From assembly GCA_014634225.1 (NCBI GenBank), contig BLFN01000057.1, positions 6,094,669-6,107,168 of the forward strand: 12,500 nt of DNA, written 5' to 3'. The notes under the pieces are model-generated. The model did no database searches. It worked only from the letters and a program-made list of their open reading frames with translations, and was not told the DNA's origin. The position numbers and the translations under genes were made by a program. Source of the stretch: Acropora yongei (Eukaryota; Cnidaria; Anthozoa; Scleractinia; Acroporidae). Below, in pieces: positions 7,253-12,500 of the stretch. Positions within the stretch are counted from its first letter, which is position 1. Each line of letters begins with the position of its first letter.

Positions 7253-8400
7253 TTGGAATTAGCAACGCGTGAAGCCGAGAAAGAGGTCGGAGAAGCTAGA
7301 GAGAGAACTGAGATGGCCGAGTTAGAGTGTAAGTTAACTTTCTAGTTTGTTATCCGAAGAAAATCGACCTGAACGCCATACTGCTAAAACGGGCATTAAC
7401 GTTGACAAAAGTCCAGGCACCATGACCGAGGCGAATCAGCAACTGGTATCGTTCCAAGGCGTATCCAGAAATTCAGATTCATGTTTCCAATTTCACGTGC
7501 ATCCTCCCACTTCTTCGCACCTGCTTTAAAAGAGACCGCCACGTGCCTTCCCACATCTACGTGTACTCCTCCACTTCCAGTCATGTCTCCGCGAGTCTCC
7601 ACGTTACCTACGTTTTTTCCCCACGATCATCCATCCACGTCGGCGTCTTCTTCTTTATTTTAAGCAGCGCCTTCGCACGCCTCAACCTTATCTGCGTCTT
7701 CGTCACGTGCTATTGATCGACCACCCACTTTTACGTCCTCGTCAGCATTTCCCGTTGGATCCTCGCGTGTCTTTACTTTGCCTTCTTCTCATGTTCCTGG
7801 TAACCCTGATTTTCCACGAAACGGTTCGTGTTATCCTGTTCCATGTCCTAATGCTAACACCTTTCCAGCGCACCTCTACACTACTGGTCCAGTGTATAGA
7901 TACGCCACGCAAGCGTTGGGTTCGGTTCGCTCCGCTAATTGCATCACTGTTTTCTGCAAAACTAGCGCTAGTGCTCAAACTCCATCTCCTCTCTTTGAAG
8001 ACTCGCGTCACGCCCCACCTTCTCTTCAGCCAATAGGTGAACGTTTTCTCTTAACCATTACTGCCACAATGGAGAAAATGAGTTCCAACGCAAGCTCTAC
8101 CGCCACTGCAGAGTGCTTAAGTTTAATGGCTCCCCTGAGAGATATCCATTACTCGGACAGAGGTTCCACCAGATGGTGGAATCGAAACGTCCTAGATGAA
8201 CGGACCAAGATGGCTCGTTTATTGCAGTTCCCTGAGGGCCCTGATCTTGGAACTGTTCAGAGATATGAGGTCGTACTAGTAAGCTTAGAAAAGTCATTGG
8301 AAAACCTGCAAAATCGCTTTGGTCAACCACTCAAAATTGTGACAGCCTACATAGACGCCTTGACTTAAGGAGTGATTTTAAAGTTGCTCGAATGGGTTTA
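7253..8400 (+). pseudogene. Gag second part, BEL/Pao (coiled-coil end, linker, DUF1759-like domain)
   Basis: At 7253 the coil resumes with LELATREAEKEVGEARER, ending in TAG at 7343. The path shifts frame for a polar segment (7347-7480), then a Ser/Thr/Pro-rich linker starts near 7481. That frame is open to 8368 apart from TAA at 7661-7663. The 8040-8368 part is the Gag domain known as DUF1759: a segment near 8107-8195 in a neighbouring frame reads FNGSPERYPLLGQRFHQMVE, then DERTKMARLLQFPEG, TVQRYEVVLVSLE and LQNRFGQPLKIVTAYIDAL. Two compensating frameshifts therefore lie inside the domain. DUF1759 is characteristic of BEL/Pao Gag. No intact capsid protein can be made. Confidence 0.75.
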
Positions 8401-8420
8401 AAGACAAGTCCCAGGAACAT

Positions 8421-9191
8421 TTGAAGATGCTGCAACGCCAAGGAACAATTATGCCTACATTGAAAGACGTTGTTGAGTTCTTGAATGATCGAGCTGGTTT
8501 GGCCAATCATCCGTTCTTTACAAGCACTTCGATCGAGCTGAAATCTTTCAAGCGGAATGAAGATCGTGACAAGCTGGACCTGTGTCACCTAGCCAATCTT
8601 ACCACAAGCAGCACTAAGCAGGACAGCAGACTCGAAATAGTTAAAGACGCCGAACTGAGCAACTACCCCTTCTGTACCCAGAGCCACCCACTCTATCGTT
8701 GTGAAGTGTTCAAATCTAAGCCGGTTGCGGATAGAAGGGAGATATTTTACAGAAAATTGATTTTCAACTGTATCAATTCTACAGAATATTTGTCTAAATC
8801 ATGCAAGTCACTCCTACGATGTGAAGTACCAGGATGTGGAGATTCTCACGGCACACTGCTTCACCAACCAAGTCCTACCAGAGGAAATGCTGATTATCAA
8901 AGAAAGCACACCGAAAACACAGGCATTCCAGCCATTACAGCATCCTTGCCTAGTGTCCAAGGAGACTCCTGGAGCACATGCGCTACTGCAACTGTCGCTG
9001 AATCCTCCGAGATTTTCCTGCAGATTATTGCTCTCAGGATTATCGGTAATGGCGAACGACAAACAACTACTCACGGCTTGATCGACTCTGGCTCTGACGT
9101 TACCATGATCAATCCCTCTCTCGTCCAGCAGCTTGGTACTCAAGGGAAAGAGGGAACACTGATTCTCTTCACAGTGAGCCAAAAAAAATAA
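8421..9191 (+). pseudogene. Gag zinc-knuckle-like region and start of aspartic protease
   Basis: This is the longest open frame in the window (256 codons). The first half continues the Gag domain (TLKDVVEFLNDRAGL). From 8673 a Cys/His array follows, including FCTQSHPLYRC, FNCINSTEYLSKSC, CEVPGCGDSHGTLLH, resembling the tandem zinc motifs between Gag and protease of BEL/Pao elements; the histidine expected in the middle motif is absent (STEYLSKSC). Near the end, GLIDSGSDVTMI (Asp at 9084-9086) is the catalytic loop of a retropepsin-like aspartic protease. The frame stops in TAA right after a run of eight A (9181-9188), and the protease sequence goes on in another frame. The apparent start at 8421 is only the first Met after a frameshift. 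Confidence 0.75.
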
Positions 9192-9417
9192 GCAGGAGAA
9201 TGGAGCAACCGTTAACTTCCAAATAGCTCCTTTTGACAGCCAATACTGCAAACATGTTACCGTTCGCAACGCATGGGCTGTTCGAGATCTTACTCTATCA
9301 CTTAAACACGTGACAGCTCGCAAAAAGCTGAAAGAGTTTTCGCATTTGAGTCATGTACCATTCCCTCAGGTCCAAAGAAAGAAAGAAATTTTCTATCCTG
9401 ATTTGAACAAGCCTTAA
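9187..9417 (+). pseudogene. Aspartic protease, second part
   Basis: Frame +1 relative to the preceding fragment is open without a Met from the A run to TAA at 9415-9417. It reads VNFQIAPFDSQYC, VTVRNAWAVRDLTLSLKH and HLSHVPFPQVQRKK. The NAWAVRDL block and the PFP motif are typical of the protease region of BEL/Pao Pol (peptidase A17). The shift at the homopolymer is most simply a one-base indel. Confidence 0.65.
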
Positions 9418-9864
9418 GAAAGCCCTTATTCCGTTTGAGGTGAAAAGGGAAGTCAAATGACCCGTTTGCAATACGATCCTTCTTTGGCTGGAGTATCCTT
9501 GGCGCTTCCGTTTGTGTTAGTAGTAAACGCACTTCATCCTAAACCATGTTTCGTCGGAAGATATTTCTCTTAATCAGCAATTGGAGGACTTCTAGCGCAT
9601 TGAGTCAAACGGTACGGTGAGAGAAAACTGTGACCTAATGTTAGTTAAGGACCGAAAGGCATTGAAGATGATAGTTAACACGATTTCTATGGCAGAATCC
9701 CATTGTGAAGCCCTGAAACGGGGTAATTTAGCCGCATTCGTGGCCTAATAGAAAACTACCGATCTGTCATAGACGACTACGTTGCCAGGCGGTACTCAGG
9801 ACAGCTCTGTGAAGGAGAGGCCTCCAAAAAATCAATGGTTATCTAGTATTTAGCATATCACCAG
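9418..9864 (+). pseudogene. Pol linker between protease and RT, heavily decayed
   Basis: Only short fragments are readable. The best is 9596-9748 (TAG before, TAA after), starting RIESNGTVRENCDLMLVKD and rich in charged residues; its position and composition match the segment between protease and RT in BEL/Pao Pol. The remainder changes frame repeatedly, and the sequence upstream of the RT is shorter than expected, suggesting deletions. Confidence 0.5.
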
Positions 9865-10340
9865 GTGCTCAACGTTAGCAAGCCTTACAAGGTGCGCGTA
9901 CTGTTTGATGCCGCCACTCAATTTGATAGCACCTCCTTGAATGATCGATTGTACCAAGGCCCTTATCTCACAAATAATCTGTTGGGCGTTCTCATCCGCT
10001 TTCGAGAAGAGGAAACCACGCTAACAGCTGACATAGAAGCAATGTTCCATCAGGTCAACGTTCTTCCCGACGATGCAGACGCTCAAAGATTTTTGTGGTG
10101 GGCTACTGCCCTTAGCCAACCTCCTAAGGATTATCAAATGCTTGTCCACATATTCGGTGCCACATCATCACCTTGCTGCGCCAGCAGGGTACTCCAACAA
10201 ACAGCAAATGACAATAATCGCTGATGTTCTAAAAGCTGTGCCAACGACAAAACGGGCAATCTGGCTTGCAGAAAATCTGACAAAACTATCCAGAGAAGGT
10301 GGATTCCATCTAACAACGTTCCCAACGTTCGTGGCATTCT
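9865..10340 (+). pseudogene. Reverse transcriptase, BEL/Pao, active-site box deleted
   Basis: The fragment 9865-10224 contains [37 protein letters not shown], motif A ([11 protein letters not shown], catalytic Asp at 10030-10032) and [17 protein letters not shown], the motif-B-like block of BEL/Pao RTs. The path then shifts to a frame reading [20 protein letters not shown]. In this family a segment ending in the Y-x-D-D catalytic box normally lies between the ADVL-like and PTTK-like sequences; here they abut near 10230-10240, so the box is missing. The RT is therefore catalytically dead whatever the state of its frame. Confidence 0.85.
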
Positions 10341-10397
10341 CTCAACGGTTAGTTCTCTTTAAGATCCTCATGATTTCTGGGCCCGTTCCTTCTAACA

Positions 10398-10562
10398 GTG
10401 AAGGTCATTTTGCAAGAACTCTGGAAAATAGTTGTCCAGTGGGACGATCCTGTACCAGAGATTTTACTAACACGTTGGAATACGTGGGTTGATCCCTTCC
10501 CCTCGTTGCAAATATCAAGATTCACCACTGAATCACCTTTGGATCAACTTCTACGGTGTTGT
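10398..10562 (+). pseudogene. Pol fragment after RT (connection region)
   Basis: The frame from 10398 reads VILQELWKIVVQWDDPVP, with LLTRWNTW beyond. The QELW and WDDPVP blocks are typical of the stretch that follows the RT palm in BEL/Pao Pol. The Trp/Asp motifs make the assignment fair. A recognisable RNase H domain does not follow; the sequence jumps to the pre-integrase region, pointing to a large internal deletion near 10550-10570. Confidence 0.6.
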
Positions 10563-11044
10563 TCATCGTGGCCACGCTTGTGGCATGGTTATTACGCTTT
10601 TTTGACTATATATTGAACAAAGGCACGAAGAAAGGACGAAAATCCCTGTCAGAGATTCGCAGCTCCTCCAAGAAAATTCTGCAGTTGATGCAGCGCATGG
10701 CGTTTTCCGAATATATTGATTCCTTGAGCGGGGGAAGTTTAGTTGAATGTCAAAGCAAGTTCGCCAACCGTCTTCGTGTACTCATGGAAGTAACCTTGCA
10801 CGTGGGAGGAAGAATCCGTCAAGCTCGTATTACATTAAAGGTTGCTCATCCAACGGTACTTCCAAAAGAGCATTCAGTTCCTTCCTTAATCGCACGCTAT
10901 TTCCATGAAATTCTGGGTCACGCTGGTCATGAACATGTTGTTTCCATCATGCATCAACAATTCTGGATTATTGAATCAAGATCGCTACACCATGTTCTGC
11001 GAAAGTGTATCTATTTTTGCAAAAGAAACGAGTCGCCCATCTGA
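10556..11044 (+). pseudogene. Integrase N-terminal part with H2C2 zinc region, BEL/Pao
   Basis: This 162-codon frame starts inside a deletion join. Its first third (LSEIRSSSKKILQLMQRMAF) is the helical stretch before the integrase zinc domain. LPKEHSVPSLIARYFHEI leads into HEILGHAGHEHV (first His at 10904-10906), and RKCIYFCK supplies the Cys pair, so an H-H-C-C zinc-binding pattern (integrase_H2C2) is visible. The frame ends at TGA (11042-11044), while the sequence goes on in a frame opening near 11005. Confidence 0.8.
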
Positions 11045-11372
11045 CGGCCAACATGCCGAAAGAACTCTTTAACCCGAACGATCCACCATTTGCCTACATA
11101 GGGGTTGATTTCTTTGGACAATTCTGCGTGAAGCGTGGTCGAAGTAGGGATAAGGTTTATGGCTGTCTTTTCATCTACTTTATAAGTCGCGCCGTTCCTA
11201 TAGAAGACGCGAGATCGTTAGAAACCGATGCCCTTATACAAGCTCTCCTTGGCTTTATCTCAAGCTGCGAATAGCCCAAAGAATTCTGGAGTGACGATGG
11301 CACAAACTTCGCTGGAGTTGACAAAGAAATGACTGTATCCGTTGATGGGATCAGGAAGACTTTAATAAGAAG
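11005..11372 (+). pseudogene. Integrase catalytic core (rve), BEL/Pao
   Basis: The frame reads [20 protein letters not shown] (first catalytic Asp at 11107-11109), [17 protein letters not shown] and [23 protein letters not shown] follows, and in the same frame KEFWSDDGTNFAGVDKEM carries the second Asp (11293-11295). These are the D and D of the retroviral-type DDE integrase core. The Glu is found in the next fragment in another frame. All three catalytic residues thus survive, but on separate broken pieces. Confidence 0.85.
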
Positions 11373-11408
11373 CTGATAAAGCTTGAAATTAACTGCTCGC
11401 TGTGTCCA

Positions 11409-11777
11409 ATGCGCCAGTGGAGATTCCAACTTCCATGCGCGAGCCACATGAATAGGGTCTGGGAAAGGTTAACTCAAAGTTTCCGTAAGACCATGAAGGC
11501 GATCCTTGGCAACCAAAATGTATTAATTGGAGTGGGAGCCTTACGAATGGTTTTCGCAGAAGTTGTTAATATACATAACAGTCGCCCGTTCACCCCCAGT
11601 AGCGATGATCCAAGCGAACCAGAAACGCTCACCCTGAATCACCTCTTACTGCGAAGGAAACAACTCGCTCTGCTTCCAGGTCTGTTTGTTCATGAAGATC
11701 TTTACAGAAGAAAACAACGGAGAAGAGCACAATTTCTTGTTGACTGCCTCTTGAAAAGGTGGATCGAAGAGTACGTG
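11409..11777 (+). pseudogene. Integrase C-terminal part, BEL/Pao
   Basis: ASHMNRVWERLTQSFRKTMK contains the catalytic Glu (11463-11465). VNIHNSRPFTPSSDDPSE and TLTLNHLLLRRKQLALLPG follow, then LFVHEDLYRRKQRRRAQFLV and KRWIEEYV, all characteristic of the C-terminal region of BEL/Pao integrases (DUF5641-like). The open frame goes on to 11822, but its last codons are the antisense of a transposase fragment, so the BEL/Pao sequence ends at about 11777. No polypurine tract or 3' LTR is seen. Confidence 0.8.
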
Positions 11778-12390
11778 GTCGTGCAGTTTATAGGAAAAAA
11801 CACAAGTTTAATATTGGAATAACGTCCATTGAGATCATAGGGACATCCAGCAAAGTCCATGAATAAAAGTTTTGATTGATTCTGGGCCTTGAAAGAGCTG
11901 CTTAACTGGTTGAGGAACTTGTGAAGGATATCAGATGTCATCCAAGCCTTCTGTTGATTCAAATATTGACAAGGAAGATCATCTTTGTTTATGTTGTTTA
12001 GGTACTTTGGATTCGCATACTTTCCGATTACAACTGGTTTTCTCCTTTTTCCAGTCAGAGAAACGAAGAAAGCAACGACTCTTTCGACTTCTTGCCTCCT
12101 TTGCATTTCTTTGCTTTCTCGGAAAGGCTTTTATCGGGTAGTGCACGGTAATAGCAGCCAGTGTCATCCTTGTTCCAGATGTCTTGCCTCTCATACCCAG
12201 AGATGATAGACCCAAGACGCTCTTTCCAAGATCCAAGAGTACACTGTTAGATTCCGGCACATCAGCAGATTCACCACAGAGTTTGTGTGGCGAAAGGTTG
12301 TTGCCCTCTTTAAATCTCGTAAGCCAGCCGCGCAATGTTTCAGAACTTCTCGCGTGCGATAGAGAGAAATTCTGTACGTTGTTGGTTCAA
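11778..12390 (-). pseudogene. pogo/Tigger-like DDE transposase, truncated and frameshifted
   Basis: Read 12390 to 11778 on the minus strand, fragments in three frames give in order: SSETLRGWLTRFKEGNNLS then CGESADVPES (CENP-B/Tc5-type helix-turn-helix region), ERLGSIISGYERQDIWNKD (first catalytic Asp, 12166-12168) with DTGCYYRALPDKSLSEKA, KKCKGGKKSKE, then RRKPVVIGKYANPKYL, YLNQQKAWMTSDILHKFL and LLFMDFAGCP (second Asp, 11855-11857). It ends NIKLVFFPINCTT at the junction with BEL/Pao integrase. The third acidic residue normally follows that last block and is absent. This is a DDE_1 superfamily transposase of Tc1/mariner-pogo type. The N-terminal end beyond 12390 is not readable, and no terminal inverted repeat is in the window. 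Confidence 0.8.
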
Positions 12391-12500
12391 CAATCTTGGA
12401 CTGTATACTCACGTTAAATGACTTTATTCTTCACACTTCGACGTTACACCTTCTGCGATCTGACAATTCTAACTAAGTTAACATTACAACTCTGCGTTTA

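Larger units (their letters stand above)
1823..11777 (+). mobile_element. BEL/Pao LTR retrotransposon, decayed, interrupted and right-truncated
   Basis: Coding fragments of one BEL/Pao-type polyprotein occur in canonical order on the plus strand: Gag coiled coil, DUF1759-like Gag domain, zinc-knuckle-like cluster, aspartic protease with DSGSD, RT, integrase H2C2 region, integrase core with D-D-E residues, and C-terminal region. Successive fragments change frame many times and carry stops, so no Pol product is possible. RNase H is not recognisable and the RT-to-integrase interval is far too short to hold it. A 4.8-kb non-LTR element (2411-7252) splits Gag. The right end is lost at a junction with a pogo-like transposase, so no 3' LTR is present. 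Family assignment rests on domain order and motifs and is firm; copy number and age cannot be judged here. Confidence 0.88.

Noticed and set aside
9181..9191. Programmed frameshifting at the eight-A run between two protease fragments
   Set aside because: The downstream fragment is in the +1 frame, not the -1 frame expected of slippery-A frameshifting, and Pol has many other plain frameshifts. A one-base indel in a homopolymer is simpler.
8814..9323. 169-codon minus-strand ORF
   Set aside because: It lies antisense to the Gag zinc and protease frame, which has recognisable motifs; the antisense frame has none.
11935..12417. Plus-strand ORFs at the right end
   Set aside because: They are antisense shadows of the pogo-like transposase pseudogene.
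1..12500. Defence system, biosynthetic cluster or other bacterial operon
   Set aside because: No operon-like spacing, no ribosome-binding sites and no bacterial gene families; all recognisable proteins are eukaryotic transposable-element proteins.

Overview
This window looks like a piece of an animal nuclear genome, most likely a cnidarian and probably a stony coral. That assignment is inference, from the style of the repeats and of the retroelement proteins. No intact host gene, rRNA, tRNA or bacterial operon is visible. Nearly all of it is a graveyard of nested, decayed transposable elements, with every reading frame broken by stops or frameshifts.

Layout. (1) 1-1822: a decayed minus-strand ORF with one in-frame TGA (48-473), an inverted-repeat MITE-like unit (556-722), featureless DNA, and a pyrimidine-rich stretch inside what might be a 5' LTR (1382-1645, weakly supported). 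(2) 1823-11777, plus strand: one BEL/Pao LTR retrotransposon, in order Gag (coiled coil, DUF1759-like domain, zinc-knuckle-like region), an aspartic protease region, reverse transcriptase, H2C2 integrase zinc region, integrase core and C-terminal region. (3) 2411-7252, minus strand: a roughly 4.8-kb non-LTR retrotransposon (ORF1, then ORF2 with AP endonuclease, RT and a C-terminal Cys/His cluster), inserted in the Gag coiled coil, with its A-rich 3' tail at the left. (4) Two younger insertions sit inside ORF2: a 104-bp MITE with TAA target duplications (4044-4147), and a 254-bp foldback unit with 11-bp target duplications (4586-4839). Removing either on paper reconnects the interrupted coding sequence. 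(5) 11778-12390, minus strand: a truncated pogo/Tigger-like DDE transposase pseudogene abutting the end of BEL/Pao Pol, where a 3' LTR would be expected.

Relative order of events, inferred from nesting: BEL/Pao first, then the non-LTR element, then the MITE and foldback inside it. The pogo junction cannot be ordered. Neither RT could work: the non-LTR FADD box now reads FAYE followed by a stop, and the BEL/Pao RT lacks its catalytic aspartate pair through an apparent short deletion. The most interesting small object is the foldback unit, whose arms carry a hammerhead-ribozyme-like core. I saw no convincing new biological system; the value lies in the nesting, the clean target duplications and the candidate ribozyme motif. 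The last ~110 bases (12391-12500) hold nothing I recognise.
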